Of a stretch of 64,000 nucleotides of DNA, positions 1-9,505 are shown one piece after another (the first letter of the stretch is position 1; every line of letters begins with the position of its first letter). Both the position numbers and the translations under genes were made by a program. The notes below the pieces were generated by a model, which saw nothing but the letters and a program-made list of their open reading frames with translations, was not told where the DNA came from and searched no databases. The stretch covers positions 204,239-268,238 of the forward strand of contig NZ_JAHWDF010000003.1 in NCBI RefSeq assembly GCF_019311235.1. Direction: 5' to 3'. Source of the DNA: Mesonia aestuariivivens. Its GTDB lineage: Bacteria; Bacteroidota; Bacteroidia; Flavobacteriales; Flavobacteriaceae.

Positions 1-346
1 ACAAATGACTTTTAATGATGCTAAAAATATCCTCTTAGGTAATGATCGCGCAGCTACCACTTATTTAGAACAAAAAACCAATCAAGTGTTATATGATAAA
101 TTTAACCCAGTGATTAAAAATTCATTTAATAAAGTTGGCGCAGATCAAATTTGGGCTAATATAATTACAAAGTATAATAATATTCCTTTTACACAAAAAG
201 TTAATCCAGACCTTACAGATTATGTAACACAGCAAGCACTTGATGGAGTTTACAAAATGATCGCTGTAGAAGAAAAAGATATTAGAACTAACCTAGCAAG
301 TAGATCTACAGAGCTATTAAAAAAAGTTTTTGCCTTACAAGATTAA
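1..346 (+). CDS. DUF4197 domain protein, 5' end outside window
   Basis: The visible part is the C-terminal 114 or so residues of a DUF4197 protein, a family of secreted or periplasmic alpha-helical proteins of unknown function common in Bacteroidota and Proteobacteria. Diagnostic features are the AKNILLGND segment near the start, KVNPDLTDYVTQ in the middle and the terminal KVFALQD. The Met at position 5 is internal: the frame is open back to base 2 and homologs have about 100 more N-terminal residues with a signal peptide, so the true start lies upstream of the window. The stop codon is TAA at 344-346. A strong bidirectional terminator follows about 100 bases downstream. The family assignment is from recognition of the sequence; function is unknown. 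Confidence 0.82.
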   Translation, partial: QMTFNDAKNILLGNDRAATTYLEQKTNQVLYDKFNPVIKNSFNKVGADQIWANIITKYNNIPFTQKVNPDLTDYVTQQALDGVYKMIAVEEKDIRTNLASRSTELLKKVFALQD

Positions 347-450
347 TAATACTAAACTAATACTTCGTAATATTAAGATAACATCAAGAACTGATCTATA
401 ATTTATATTTGTAATGAGACTTAGGGTATCTCACTATTTATTTGGGTTAA

Positions 451-486
451 AAAAAAGCCTAGGAAAATTTTCCTAGGCTTTTTTTT
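451..486. terminator. Bidirectional intrinsic terminator
   Basis: A perfect 11-bp inverted repeat (GCCTAGGAAAA at 457-467 and its complement at 468-478) is flanked by an A-run on the left and a T-run on the right. It can therefore stop transcription in both directions. It follows the DUF4197 gene. Confidence 0.85.
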
Positions 487-600
487 GTTAATTTATTAAC
501 GACAAAACACACCATTCATCTATACTTTATTAATAGCTTAACGAATTTTAGTAAAAGCAAAACAACTTATCTTTTAGTTTTGTAAAAAGAAAAAGATAGT

Positions 601-780
601 ATGTTTAATTGGAACCAAAATAAAGATAGAATACAACGTCTCAAAGAAAAATACACACGTTTAATGAAACGTGCATACGAGATTGCCCCTAGAAATAAGA
701 AAAAAAGTGACTATCTTAATAGTGAAGCTAAACAGATTTTACAAGAATTAAGAATATTAGAAATAAACCAATTACATTAA
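601..780 (+). CDS. Lacal_2735 family small protein (59 aa)
   Basis: A 59-residue highly charged helical protein that starts MFNWNQNKDR and ends LEINQLH. The pattern of a short N-terminal aromatic segment, an RLKEKY..LMKRAYEIA helix, and a second helix ending in QILQELRILE matches the Lacal_2735 family of small flavobacterial proteins. No function is known for that family. There is no signal peptide or membrane segment. A TAGTTTTG hexamer-like -7 element lies at 575-582 with no convincing -33 box, so its own promoter is possible but unproven. The gene lies alone between the DUF4197 terminator and the MscS gene. The short length makes it easy to miss, but the coding frame is clean and the sequence resembles its family throughout. 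Confidence 0.72.
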   Translation: MFNWNQNKDRIQRLKEKYTRLMKRAYEIAPRNKKKSDYLNSEAKQILQELRILEINQLH

Positions 781-865
781 TTTAATATTATCTTAAACTA
801 ATCTTCTCTTTTTCTAAATTAATTGGTTCCTTTTCAACATTTTAACTATTATTTTTCTTTTTTAT

Positions 866-1786
866 ATGCCTACACTACAATCACCAACCCAAACAATATT
901 AAACGCTATAAAACGTTACTACCATCAATTTTTAGAAATCTTACCTAAAATAGTTTTAGGAATTTTAATTGTGATTATTGGTGTATTAATCGCTCAATTT
1001 ATTACTAATTTTTATAAGAGAAAAGTATTAAATAAAGCACAAGACCCATTAATGGCGAGATTTTTAGCGCAAGCTATCAAAATTATTCTTATTCTCATTG
1101 CCGTAATGATTGCGCTAGAAGTGGCAGGTCTTAGCGGAATTGCTGCTGGAATTTTAACCGCAGCTGGAGGAGCTGCCATTGTACTTGGATTTGCCTTTCA
1201 AGATATTGGTAAAAACTTTTTAGCCGGAATTATTTTAGCTTTTAATAGACCTTTTCATATTAATGATACCATTAAAATTGATGATATTTTTGGGAAAGTA
1301 AAAGAACTCAATTTTAGATATACACACATAAAAACTACCGATGGGCGAGATATTTATATCCCAAATAGTGATGTACTCACCAAACCCGTAGAAAACTATA
1401 CCGCCGATGGATTGTATCGCTTAGAATTTATAGTGGGAATTGGTTATGAAAACGATATTGAAAAAGCTAAATTATTAATCAAAGGAGTCTTAATCAATAA
1501 TAAAGATATTATTGAAGATGAAGCTCACGAATCTTTTGTCATTGTAGATGAATTAGCCGCAAGTACTGTTAATCTAAAAGTTTTCTTTTGGATTAACACC
1601 CTAGATTACCGTGTTACCTCGAGCGTATTAAGAGGTTTAGTTATGAGAGAAGTAAAAGAAATTCTAGACATTAACGGCTTCAATTTACCGGCAGATATTA
1701 CCGAATTAAAACTTTACAGCACCGAAGAAGATATCCCATTAAAATTAAGAAAAGACCCGCGAGATTTATTAGAAAACAACTTTTAA
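866..1786 (+). CDS. Small-conductance mechanosensitive channel, MscS family
   Basis: Inner-membrane channel that opens on membrane tension to release solutes during hypo-osmotic shock. At 306 residues it is the size of the basic MscS architecture: three transmembrane helices (about residues 26-48, 66-86 and 90-125), then the beta domain and the alpha/beta cytoplasmic cage. The pore-lining third helix is recognisable by its Gly/Ala-rich face (AAGGAAIVLGFAFQDIGKNF) and the conserved FNRPFHINDTI that opens the beta domain. The beta domain continues with GKVKELNFRYTHIKTTDGRDIYIPN. The gene stands alone on this strand and is followed by a degenerate copy of the dispersed repeat and a convergent gene. 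Start at the first ATG is consistent with family length. Confidence 0.93.
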   Translation: MPTLQSPTQTILNAIKRYYHQFLEILPKIVLGILIVIIGVLIAQFITNFYKRKVLNKAQDPLMARFLAQAIKIILILIAVMIALEVAGLSGIAAGILTAAGGAAIVLGFAFQDIGKNFLAGIILAFNRPFHINDTIKIDDIFGKVKELNFRYTHIKTTDGRDIYIPNSDVLTKPVENYTADGLYRLEFIVGIGYENDIEKAKLLIKGVLINNKDIIEDEAHESFVIVDELAASTVNLKVFFWINTLDYRVTSSVLRGLVMREVKEILDINGFNLPADITELKLYSTEEDIPLKLRKDPRDLLENNF

Positions 1787-1820
1787 TCATGGTAAATTTT
1801 GTAACGAAAAAATTACAAAA

Positions 1821-1896
1821 CCGGGCTATACGCTATATCTTTTTTGCCAATGCTCTAAAACCAATTAAGCAAAAAAGGATGTCACTGCTATACCTT
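1821..1896 (-). repeat. Dispersed hairpin element, copy A (truncated)
   Basis: This segment shares the internal sequence of copies C (36310-36423) and D (38420-38533): GGGCTATACGCTATATC, the run TTTTTTGC, then GCAAAAAAGGATG and CACTGCTAT. The terminal GCGCAA/CGCCC ends are missing, so the copy is degenerate at both sides. It fills almost all of the space between the convergent MscS and binding-protein genes. Confidence 0.75.
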
Positions 1897-1899
1897 TTA

Positions 1900-2688
1900 C
1901 TAAGAAAACTCAGTTAAATGCCATTTTTTGAAGTAACGAAAAGCCTTTAATAATCGTGAACCATACCAACTAAAAAACTCTCCGTCGATAAACTTTATCT
2001 TTTCTAAATCAACTTCTTTTAAAATTTCATGCTTATGTTTTTCTTGAAACGGAAAAGGTTCTGAAGAAAGCAAAATTACATCTGCATCTTTTAAATCTGT
2101 CAACTCTATTTCTGGGTAGCGATTAGTTTCAGCAAAAATATTTTCAAAATGATTAAGCCGAAGTAATTCATTTATAAAAGTATCACCAGCTGCCACCATC
2201 CAAGGTTTTCTCCAAATTAAATAAGCAACTTTTTGTTTAGGTCTGTTTTTAATAAAATCTTGAAAACTCTCTAATTCCTTTTTAATATCAGTAATAAGAC
2301 AATTCGTTTTTTCTTCAATTGAGAAAATTTTTCCGTATTGACCAATCAAAACTAAGCTTTCTTCAATAGTGGAAATATTTGAAACATGAACTGGAGCAAT
2401 TTGCTCTAAATCAGCAACCATTTTAGGCGTATTTTCCTCTTTATTACAAAGTATAAGGTCTGGCTGTAAAGCTTTAATTTTTTTAAGTTTCACCTCTTTT
2501 GTACCTCCTACAATTTCAACTTCTTTTTTTAAATCGGTTGGATGAACACAAAATTTTGTAATGCCTACTAATTTTTCACGTAAGCCTAAATCAACAAGTA
2601 ATTCGGTTTGACTAGGCACCAATGATATGATACGTTGAGGAGTTTTTTTCAACTGAAATGTTCGCAGTAATTGATCTTGAAATTGCAT
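1900..2688 (-). CDS. ABC-type metal/cobalamin substrate-binding protein (BtuF-like)
   Basis: Helical-backbone metal receptor of the BtuF/FecB class, which captures corrinoids or Fe(III) chelates for an ABC importer. The N-terminal PQRIISLVPSQTELL and the following GxxLVGITKFCVHP are diagnostic, as is the downstream KIKALQPDLIL strand. The start was placed at the ATG giving MQFQDQLLRTF, because homologs begin there; the longer frame would add 19 residues with no family similarity. That leaves 262 residues without an obvious lipoprotein signal, so localisation is unclear. No permease or ATPase gene is adjacent, so it may work with a transporter encoded elsewhere. It lies downstream of pyrF on the same strand with a gap of about 140 bases. 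Confidence 0.82.
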   Translation of the reverse strand: MQFQDQLLRTFQLKKTPQRIISLVPSQTELLVDLGLREKLVGITKFCVHPTDLKKEVEIVGGTKEVKLKKIKALQPDLILCNKEENTPKMVADLEQIAPVHVSNISTIEESLVLIGQYGKIFSIEEKTNCLITDIKKELESFQDFIKNRPKQKVAYLIWRKPWMVAAGDTFINELLRLNHFENIFAETNRYPEIELTDLKDADVILLSSEPFPFQEKHKHEILKEVDLEKIKFIDGEFFSWYGSRLLKAFRYFKKWHLTEFS

Positions 2689-2824
2689 AGTACAAAATAA
2701 GAATTCTTTCCGCAAAGAGGATAAAAAAGCATTACAATTTAACAACTGTAAGACTTATATAGGTATAATTTATTTTCAATAGTCACTTAACTTCAATATT
2801 TAGGTTAAATGAACTTCGCCTAAA

Positions 2825-3643
2825 TTACATTTTAGCTAAAATACCCTCCATTTCTTGTTGAAGTTCTTTTGCTTTTTCTGCTGCAGCTTCGGCAAAATTT
2901 TCTTCTGTAGAAGCGTAAATAATTCCACGTGCAGAGTTGATTAACAATCCTACATTTTCATTCAACCCGTATTCGCATACTTCAGCTATACTTCCGCCTT
3001 GTGCTCCCACACCAGGAACCAAAATAAAGTTATTTGGAATTATTTTTCTAATCTCTACAAAATGTTCTGCTTTTGTAGCGCCAACCACGTACATTAGGTT
3101 GTGATGATTTTTCCAAGTTTGAGCGGTTTTTAAAACCTTTTTATAAACCTCTTCTCCATCTACTTTTTTGGTCTGAAAATCGAACGCACCGCGATTAGAA
3201 GTTAATGCCAATAAAATAGTATGTTTATTTTCAAACTCTAAAAAAGGAACTACAGAATCTTCTCCCATATACGGAGCTACTGTTATAGAATCGAAATTTA
3301 AATCACTAAAAAAAGCTTTTGCATAACGCGTAGAGGTATTCCCTATATCTCCGCGTTTAGCATCGGCAATCGTAAAAATTTCTGGATACTTTTTATTTAA
3401 GTAATTGATTGTTTTCTCTAAAGCTTGCCAACCTTTAATCCCATAAGCTTCATAAAAAGCTATATTGGGTTTATAAGCAACAGCTAAATGATGCGTGGCA
3501 TCGATAATAGCTTTATTAAACTCAAAAATAGGATCTTCTTGTTGTAATAAATGTGTTGAAATTTTTTGTAAGTCTACATCTAAACCAATGCACAAAAACG
3601 ATTTTTTCTTCTTGATTTGGGCAACTAACTCTTGAGTGGTCAT
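2825..3643 (-). CDS. pyrF: Orotidine 5'-phosphate decarboxylase
   Basis: Catalyses the last step of de novo UMP synthesis, decarboxylation of OMP. The catalytic Asp-x-Lys-x-x-x-Asp signature is present as DAKRGD at residues 94-99, followed by IGNTS. The second phosphate-binding region VPGVGAQGG is near residue 215. At 272 residues it belongs to the longer subtype (type 2, about 270 aa) rather than the approximately 230-aa enterobacterial form. It is separated from the upstream prfA gene by an intrinsic terminator, so it probably has its own transcription start or depends on read-through. Confidence 0.95.
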   Translation of the reverse strand: MTTQELVAQIKKKKSFLCIGLDVDLQKISTHLLQQEDPIFEFNKAIIDATHHLAVAYKPNIAFYEAYGIKGWQALEKTINYLNKKYPEIFTIADAKRGDIGNTSTRYAKAFFSDLNFDSITVAPYMGEDSVVPFLEFENKHTILLALTSNRGAFDFQTKKVDGEEVYKKVLKTAQTWKNHHNLMYVVGATKAEHFVEIRKIIPNNFILVPGVGAQGGSIAEVCEYGLNENVGLLINSARGIIYASTEENFAEAAAEKAKELQQEMEGILAKM

Positions 3644-3660
3644 AATGAATATAATATAGT

Positions 3661-3687
3661 AAAAAAGCCCACTTTATAAAGCGGGCT
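3661..3687 (-). terminator. Intrinsic terminator after prfA
   Basis: On the minus strand the sequence reads AGCCCGCTTtataAAGTGGGCT followed by six T residues. The arms are at 3666-3670 and 3683-3687, extended by an inner AT stem. It lies between prfA and pyrF. Confidence 0.8.
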
Positions 3688-3692
3688 ATATT

Positions 3693-4769
3693 TTATAAAG
3701 CATCTGAAGCTTCTTTTAATTTTTCTGTATTAGCAACAAGTTTAAGCTCATCGATAATTTTTTGGATATCACCATTTATGATATTTGATAAATCATAAAG
3801 CGTTAAGTTAATACGGTGATCTGTTACACGACCTTGAGAATAATTGTAGGTTCTAATTTTCGCACTTCGGTCACCACTAGTAACCATAGAGCCTCGTTTT
3901 GCGGCGTCTTCTTCTTGTTTCTTCGCCAACTCCATATCGTATAATCGAGAACGCAGTACTTTAAAGGCTTTTTCTTTGTTCTTATGCTGTGATTTTTGGT
4001 CTTGACATTGGGCTACAATCCCAGTAGGTTCGTGTGTTAAACGTACCGCTGAATACGTGGTGTTTACCGACTGACCTCCTGGTCCTGAAGAACAGAAATA
4101 ATCGATACGTACATCTTTAGGTTCTATCTGCACATCAAACTCTTCTGCTTCTGGAAATACCATTACGGTAGCTGCGCTTGTGTGTACACGACCTTGAGTT
4201 TCTGTTTGAGGCACACGCTGGACACGGTGTACTCCTGCTTCATATTTTAAAGTTCCGTAAACATCTTCTCCAGAAACTTCAAACTGAATTTCTTTAAATC
4301 CGCCATTGGTACCTTCAGAATAATCTACTGTACTTACTTTCCAACCTTTGTTTTCGCAATATTTGGTAAGCATTTTAAAAATATCTCCGGCAAAGATACT
4401 AGCTTCATCACCACCAGTTCCCGCACGAACTTCTACTACAGCATTTTTAGCATCTTCGGGATCTTTAGGAACGAGTAACATTCTTATTTTCTCTTCTAAA
4501 GCAGGTAATTCATCTTTTGCTTCTTCTAATTGCATTTTGGCCATATCTACCATTTCGGCATCACCACCATCAGCAATAATTTCTTCAGCTTCAGCTATAT
4601 TATTAGTAAGCTCTACGTATTTTTCTCTTTCGACCATTAAAGCCTTAAGGTCTTTATATTCTTTAGTGAGTTCTACGTACCTTTTCTGATCTGAAATGAT
4701 ATCGGGTTGAATAATTAAATCATTCACCTCATCGTACCGCTGCTTAACTATATTTAATTTATCTATCAT
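3693..4769 (-). CDS. prfA: Peptide chain release factor 1
   Basis: Releases nascent peptides at UAA and UAG codons. The GGQ catalytic motif is at residues 231-233 ([11 protein letters not shown]). The codon-recognition loop carries PQT at 187-189 ([10 protein letters not shown]) rather than the SPF of RF2, which identifies it as RF1. The length of 358 residues matches the family. The N-terminal coiled segment (about residues 1-100) is present. It is transcribed leftward and followed directly by an intrinsic terminator. Confidence 0.97.
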   Translation of the reverse strand: MIDKLNIVKQRYDEVNDLIIQPDIISDQKRYVELTKEYKDLKALMVEREKYVELTNNIAEAEEIIADGGDAEMVDMAKMQLEEAKDELPALEEKIRMLLVPKDPEDAKNAVVEVRAGTGGDEASIFAGDIFKMLTKYCENKGWKVSTVDYSEGTNGGFKEIQFEVSGEDVYGTLKYEAGVHRVQRVPQTETQGRVHTSAATVMVFPEAEEFDVQIEPKDVRIDYFCSSGPGGQSVNTTYSAVRLTHEPTGIVAQCQDQKSQHKNKEKAFKVLRSRLYDMELAKKQEEDAAKRGSMVTSGDRSAKIRTYNYSQGRVTDHRINLTLYDLSNIINGDIQKIIDELKLVANTEKLKEASDAL

Positions 4770-4842
4770 AATTCTTCATCGTAATTCTGACAAATTTACG
4801 ATATTTTTAATGAATTTATATATCGATAATTTAAGTTGTCGT

Positions 4843-4881
4843 AAAAGTTAGACTTAATTGTTCTCAAATTAACTGTCTAAC
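4843..4881 (-). terminator. Intrinsic terminator after DUF3078 gene
   Basis: GTTAGAC arms at 4847-4853 and 4875-4881, extended inward by TTAATT/AATTAA pairing, with a short T-run on the minus strand side. Confidence 0.6.
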
Positions 4882-4888
4882 GCTAGAC

Positions 4889-5923
4889 TTACAATTCAAC
4901 AATAACGCCTATTCCCAATTGTTGTTTCCATTGCACTTTAGGGCCACCATCTACTAATTCTCCATCGGCGTTCTCTTGTTGCATTTTAATATCGTCATCA
5001 TATTTAAGATGAGATCCTAATTTTGCGAGTACAAACTCGTTTACTTTAAAGTTAAAATTAAGCTCCCAGTTTACATCTATATTTCCAAATTTGTTGATAT
5101 AATCTGTATACAAACTCAGTTTGTTAGTTAACCCTATATTTTCAAAAAGCTGAATATTATATTCATTGGTAATTAAAATACCGAGTTCTGTTCTTGTATT
5201 TCTTCCTTCTTTAATTAAATTACCATCTTCGTCATAAATTGCAGGTTCTACCCCAAAAGAGCCATTATTGGCTAATTCTTGATCTAATACAAATGTAGAA
5301 CGCAGAGTTAGCGGTGAAGCATAAATATTTAAATTAAGTTTTTCATCATTATATTCTGAACCCGCTCCTAAAAAGAAATAAGCAGGAGCCATCACGGTTG
5401 AAATTTTATTAGAAATATCTGGATAATTATAACCATTAGAAAATTGCGTACTAAAATTCATCTTAGCAGAACTATACCAATTAGATAACGTGTCTTTACG
5501 ATAACCAAAAGTAGAATTAATCTCTAGATGATCGTCGGTTTTTCTTAATTCTTGCCCTTTCTGTTGATTTATACCATAACGTGCGATTAGCTCATTATTC
5601 CAACGTAAATTTTTGCGTTCGTAAATTCTTTTTAAGTCTACATTTACCAAACCAGCAACAGAGTTTGCACCTCCAGCATTCCAGTTTACAAAAGCTACTT
5701 CACTTAAATCTACTCCTATTCTATTTAACGATTTCCAGAATTTAATATTGGGATGACGCTTGCTATACCTCTTCAGCCTGTTTAATGAAGCAGGAGGAGA
5801 TAAATTTTTAACTGCCAAAGGTGTTATTTGATTAATTGGCACTATACTATCCCGTGTTTGCGCATGGCTTACGCCTAATAATAAGACCATAAACACAAAC
5901 AAAATACTCTTGCTCATCATCAA
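4889..5923 (-). CDS. DUF3078 outer-membrane-type protein
   Basis: A 344-residue protein with an N-terminal signal peptide ending in SHAQ. It contains the DUF3078 pattern FVNWNAGGANSVAG, then alternating beta-strand-like segments such as WNNELIARYGINQQ, KTDDHLEINSTFGYR and MNFSTQFSNGYNY, and ends in GIGVIVEL, typical of an outer-membrane beta barrel. The molecular function is unknown. Three Met codons sit in tandem at the start; the first is used here. The gap to the upstream purM gene is only about 12 bases, so the two are probably cotranscribed, although no functional link is obvious. Confidence 0.82.
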   Translation of the reverse strand: MMMSKSILFVFMVLLLGVSHAQTRDSIVPINQITPLAVKNLSPPASLNRLKRYSKRHPNIKFWKSLNRIGVDLSEVAFVNWNAGGANSVAGLVNVDLKRIYERKNLRWNNELIARYGINQQKGQELRKTDDHLEINSTFGYRKDTLSNWYSSAKMNFSTQFSNGYNYPDISNKISTVMAPAYFFLGAGSEYNDEKLNLNIYASPLTLRSTFVLDQELANNGSFGVEPAIYDEDGNLIKEGRNTRTELGILITNEYNIQLFENIGLTNKLSLYTDYINKFGNIDVNWELNFNFKVNEFVLAKLGSHLKYDDDIKMQQENADGELVDGGPKVQWKQQLGIGVIVEL

Positions 5924-5935
5924 AAAATAAATTAT

Positions 5936-7117
5936 CTAATAAGTAAAACTTCCGAATTCGCTATTTATTGTAAGTTTTTTAGCTTCTGATGCTTCTACCC
6001 TTCCAACAATTTGAGCATCAACATTAAATGATTTTGAAATCGTAATGATCTCTTCTGCATACTCTTGTGGAACATAGATTTCCATACGATGTCCCATGTT
6101 AAACACTTGGTACATTTCTTTCCAATCTGTTTTACTTTCTTGCTGAATAAGTTTAAATAATGGCGGCACTTCAAACATATTATCTTTTACGATGTGTAAA
6201 TCATCACCAATAAAATGAAGAATTTTAGTTTGTGCTCCTCCACTACAATGCACCATTCCGTGAATTTCTGCTGAAGAATATTTAGAAAGAATTTTCTTGA
6301 TGATAGGCGCATAGGTTCTCGTTGGTGAAAGCACTAATTTACCGGCATCTAATTCTGCACCTTCAACGGTAGAAGTTAAACTTTTAGTACCTGAATAAAT
6401 TAATTCTGAAGGGATTGTATTATCAAAACTTTCAGGATATTTCACTGCTAATTCTTTATTAAAAACATCGTGACGTGCAGAAGTTAAACCATTGCTTCCC
6501 ATTCCGCCATTATATTCTTTTTCGTAAGAAGCTTTACCTGAAGAGGAAAGCCCAACAATTACATCTCCTGCTTTAATATTTGCGTTATCAATTACATTTT
6601 CTCTTTTCATTCTAGCCGTTACGGTAGAATCTACAATTATGGTTCGCACCAAATCTCCAACATCTGCTGTTTCTCCTCCTGTAGAATGAATTTCAACACC
6701 AAAAGTTTTTAGATCTGAAATTAGCTCTTCTGTGCCATTAATAATTGCAGAAATTACGTCTCCCGGAACTAAGTTTTTGTTTCTTCCAATAGTAGAAGAA
6801 AGTAGAATATTTTCTGTAGCCCCAACACATAAAAGATCATCAATATTCATAATAAGTGCATCTTGGGCAATACCTTTCCATACTGTAAGATCTCCGGTTT
6901 CTTTCCAATACATATAAGCTAAAGAAGATTTCGTACCAGCACCATCGGCGTGCATAATAAGGCAATAATTCTCATCTTTAGTAAGATAATCAGGAACTAT
7001 TTTACAAAAAGCCTTAGGAAATAAACCTTTATCTACATTTTTAATTGCATTATGTACATCTTCTTTTCCTGCGGAAACACCTCTTTGGGCATAACGTTTA
7101 CTTACTTCTTGACTCAT
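5936..7117 (-). CDS. purM: Phosphoribosylformylglycinamidine cyclo-ligase (AIR synthase)
   Basis: ATP-dependent ring closure of FGAM to AIR in purine synthesis. The sequence is the long Bacteroidota form of about 393 residues (the enterobacterial protein is about 345). It starts SQEVSKRYAQRGVSAGKEDV and includes the HADGAGTKSSLAY loop, DALIMNIDDLLCVGA, and STGGETADVGDLVRT, which correspond to the AIR synthase nucleotide and metal sites. A Gly-rich segment EKEYNGGMGSNGLTSARH follows. The start was moved to the internal ATG at 7117, because the extra 16 upstream residues have no family counterpart and overlap the preceding terminator. Confidence 0.87.
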   Translation of the reverse strand: MSQEVSKRYAQRGVSAGKEDVHNAIKNVDKGLFPKAFCKIVPDYLTKDENYCLIMHADGAGTKSSLAYMYWKETGDLTVWKGIAQDALIMNIDDLLCVGATENILLSSTIGRNKNLVPGDVISAIINGTEELISDLKTFGVEIHSTGGETADVGDLVRTIIVDSTVTARMKRENVIDNANIKAGDVIVGLSSSGKASYEKEYNGGMGSNGLTSARHDVFNKELAVKYPESFDNTIPSELIYSGTKSLTSTVEGAELDAGKLVLSPTRTYAPIIKKILSKYSSAEIHGMVHCSGGAQTKILHFIGDDLHIVKDNMFEVPPLFKLIQQESKTDWKEMYQVFNMGHRMEIYVPQEYAEEIITISKSFNVDAQIVGRVEASEAKKLTINSEFGSFTY

Positions 7118-7152
7118 ATTTTCTAGTATTGGATTTGCAAAAATAGGGAAAT

Positions 7153-7180
7153 AAAAAAACCCCATTTATAAAAACGGGGT
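7153..7180 (-). terminator. Intrinsic terminator after glutamine synthetase
   Basis: Minus strand ACCCC at 7176-7180 pairs with GGGGT at 7159-7163 around an AT-rich loop, then seven T residues. It sits between the glutamine synthetase stop and the purM start. Confidence 0.78.
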
Positions 7181-7203
7181 CATATTACAAAAAAAAATCA
7201 CTT

Positions 7204-9387
7204 CTAGTTAAATAACATTTCTCTATACTTAGCTAATGGCCATAATTCGTCATCTACTAAGATTTCTAATTTATCACAGTGATATCTAATTTCATCGAAA
7301 TAAGGTCTTACTTCATCACAATAAGCAAAAGCTTTTTCTTCTGTATCTTCAATTTTATTTGCTTGTCTACGAGCGTCGATCATTTCTGTAATTCCTTTGT
7401 TTATCTTCTCGATATGATTTGAAATTTCTTCAATGATTGACAGTTGCTCACTCGCATGTTTTTTAAAGTCGTCTCCATAAATATCTTTAAGTCCTTGTAC
7501 GTTCTTAATTAAGATATTCTGGTATCTAATTGAAGTTGGTATTACGTGATTTCTTGCGATATCACCTAAAATTCTTCCTTCAATTTGAATATGCATAGAG
7601 TATTCTTCAACCTCAATTTCGTGACGAGCTTCCATTTCTACACGGTTCATCACTCCTAATTCCTCAAACAATTTAATGGTCTTGTCTGCTTTTTTTACTT
7701 TAAGAGCTTCCGGAGTCTTTTTATTATTACTTAGACCTCGCTTTTTAGCTTCTTTCTCCCAAGCTTCTCCATAACCATCTCCTTCAAATCTTATTTTCTT
7801 AGATTTTTTAATATACTCTCTAAGCACATTGAAGATGGCATCATCTTTCTTCATTTTCTTATCTTTGATAAGCTTATCTACCTCTACTTTAAACTCTTGT
7901 AATTGCTTAGCAACAATTGCGTTTAAAATTGTCATTGGGTTAGAACAATTGGCTGTAGAACCTACGGCTCTAAACTCAAATTTATTACCCGTAAAAGCAA
8001 AAGGTGAAGTTCTATTTCTATCTGTATTATCTAATAAAATTTCAGGAATTTTACCAACTACATTTAACTTAAGATCTGTTTTTTCTTGTGGAGAAAGTTT
8101 ACCATCGGTAACTTTTTCTAATTCATCTAAAGCTTTAGTTAATTGAGAACCTATAAATACAGAAATAATTGCTGGTGGTGCTTCATTAGCTCCCAAACGG
8201 TGATCATTAGAAGCAGATGCGATAGAAGAACGAATTAATTCTTCATTATCGTAAACTGCTTTAATCGTATTTACAAAGAAAGTTAAGAATTGTAAATTTT
8301 TCATTGGGGTACTACCAGGACCTAAAAGGTTAACTCCTGTATCGGTAGATAGTGACCAGTTATTATGTTTACCACTACCGTTTACACCTGCAAATGGCTT
8401 TTCATGAAAAAGAACTTTTAAATGATGACGCTCAGCAACTTTATCCATCACATCCATCAACAACAGGTTATGATCTACTGCTAAATTTACTTCTTCAAAA
8501 ATTGGAGCTAATTCAAACTGATTAGGAGCCACCTCGTTGTGACGAGTCTTAACAGGAATACCTAATAACATACATTCGTTCTCTAGTTCACGCATAAAGT
8601 TAAGTGCACGCGTAGGAATAGAACCAAAATAATGATCGTCTAATTGCTGACCTTTAGCTGGAGCGTGACCTAATAAGGTTCGTTCTGCCATCACTAAATC
8701 TGGACGAGAAGCTGCTAATGCTGCATCTACTAAGAAATATTCTTGTTCCCAACCTAAAGTTGCATTAACCTTAGTAACCTTTTTGTCAAAATATTTAGCC
8801 ACCTCTGTTGCTGCACCATCTAAGGCTTGTAACGAACGTAATAAAGGTACTTTATAATCTAACGCTTCTCCTGTGTAAGAAACAAATACGGTAGGAATAC
8901 AAAGTGTAGTTCCTAAAATAAATGCCGGTGAAGTAGGATCCCAAGCGGTATACCCCCTAGCTTCAAAAGTATTTCTAATTCCTCCGTTAGGAAAACTAGA
9001 AGCATCTGGCTCTTGTTGCACTAAAGAACCACCTCCAAATTTTTCAATTGCAGAACCATTTCCTGTAGTTTCAAAGAAAGCATCGTGTTTTTCTGCAGTA
9101 GAACCTGTTAATGGCTGAAACCAATGCGTATAATGAGTAGCTCCTTTAGAGATAGCCCATTCTTTCATTCCTGTAGAGATATGATCTGCTAAATCTCTAT
9201 TGATTTTAGAGCCATGTTGAACGGCATCCATTACACTTTTGTAAGAGTCTTTAGTTAAGTATTGGCGCATAGCCATCTCGTTAAAAACATTCTTACCGAA
9301 AATTTCTGAACGCCTATGAGGTTCTTTAACCTCTATAGGTTTTCTATTTAATGATTTTTTTAAAGCTTGGAATCTTAGCGTTGACAT
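7204..9387 (-). CDS. glnN: Glutamine synthetase type III
   Basis: Forms glutamine from glutamate, ammonia and ATP. The 727-residue length and the dispersed motifs identify the GSIII class found in Bacteroidota and cyanobacteria rather than the approximately 470-aa type I enzyme. Visible signatures are ATLGWEQEYFLVD in the N-terminal third, NEVAPNQFELAPIFEE, and the ATP/glutamate loop NGSGKHNNWSLSTDTG, followed by FRAVGSTANCSNPMT. The C-terminal region is a long helical segment rich in Glu and Lys. It appears to be a single-gene transcript: a terminator follows, and a perfect inverted repeat overlaps a candidate -7 element in front of it. Confidence 0.96.
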   Translation of the reverse strand: MSTLRFQALKKSLNRKPIEVKEPHRRSEIFGKNVFNEMAMRQYLTKDSYKSVMDAVQHGSKINRDLADHISTGMKEWAISKGATHYTHWFQPLTGSTAEKHDAFFETTGNGSAIEKFGGGSLVQQEPDASSFPNGGIRNTFEARGYTAWDPTSPAFILGTTLCIPTVFVSYTGEALDYKVPLLRSLQALDGAATEVAKYFDKKVTKVNATLGWEQEYFLVDAALAASRPDLVMAERTLLGHAPAKGQQLDDHYFGSIPTRALNFMRELENECMLLGIPVKTRHNEVAPNQFELAPIFEEVNLAVDHNLLLMDVMDKVAERHHLKVLFHEKPFAGVNGSGKHNNWSLSTDTGVNLLGPGSTPMKNLQFLTFFVNTIKAVYDNEELIRSSIASASNDHRLGANEAPPAIISVFIGSQLTKALDELEKVTDGKLSPQEKTDLKLNVVGKIPEILLDNTDRNRTSPFAFTGNKFEFRAVGSTANCSNPMTILNAIVAKQLQEFKVEVDKLIKDKKMKKDDAIFNVLREYIKKSKKIRFEGDGYGEAWEKEAKKRGLSNNKKTPEALKVKKADKTIKLFEELGVMNRVEMEARHEIEVEEYSMHIQIEGRILGDIARNHVIPTSIRYQNILIKNVQGLKDIYGDDFKKHASEQLSIIEEISNHIEKINKGITEMIDARRQANKIEDTEEKAFAYCDEVRPYFDEIRYHCDKLEILVDDELWPLAKYREMLFN

Positions 9388-9399
9388 TTATAAATTAAT

Positions 9400-9424
9400 T
9401 TTTGTGTTGCTGAACACAAAAGTA
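9400..9424 (-). promoter_or_regulatory. Candidate glnN promoter -7 element with inverted repeat
   Basis: The complement of CAAAAGTA at 9417-9424 reads TACTTTTG, matching the TAnnTTTG consensus. It overlaps a perfect 9-bp inverted repeat, TTTTGTGTT (9400-9408) and AACACAAAA (9413-9421), that ends only 13 bases upstream of the glnN start codon. No good -33 TTTG is seen at the expected distance. The repeat could be an operator or a short 5'-UTR hairpin. Confidence 0.4.
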
Positions 9425-9505
9425 ACATTTTTACAAACACCCCCTATATTTTTTTGTTAAGTTCTCCAAAAAACAAGGTTAATCTTAATTTAACCCTAAA
9501 AAAAA

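Noticed and set aside
404..487. A small RNA starting after the -7-like TATATTTG at 404-411 and ending at the 451-486 terminator
   Set aside because: No -33 element is at the right distance, and the terminator is fully explained by the DUF4197 gene.
4348..4689. Plus-strand reading frame inside prfA
   Set aside because: It is a shadow of prfA with Ser-rich low-complexity translation; the minus-strand product is a complete RF1.
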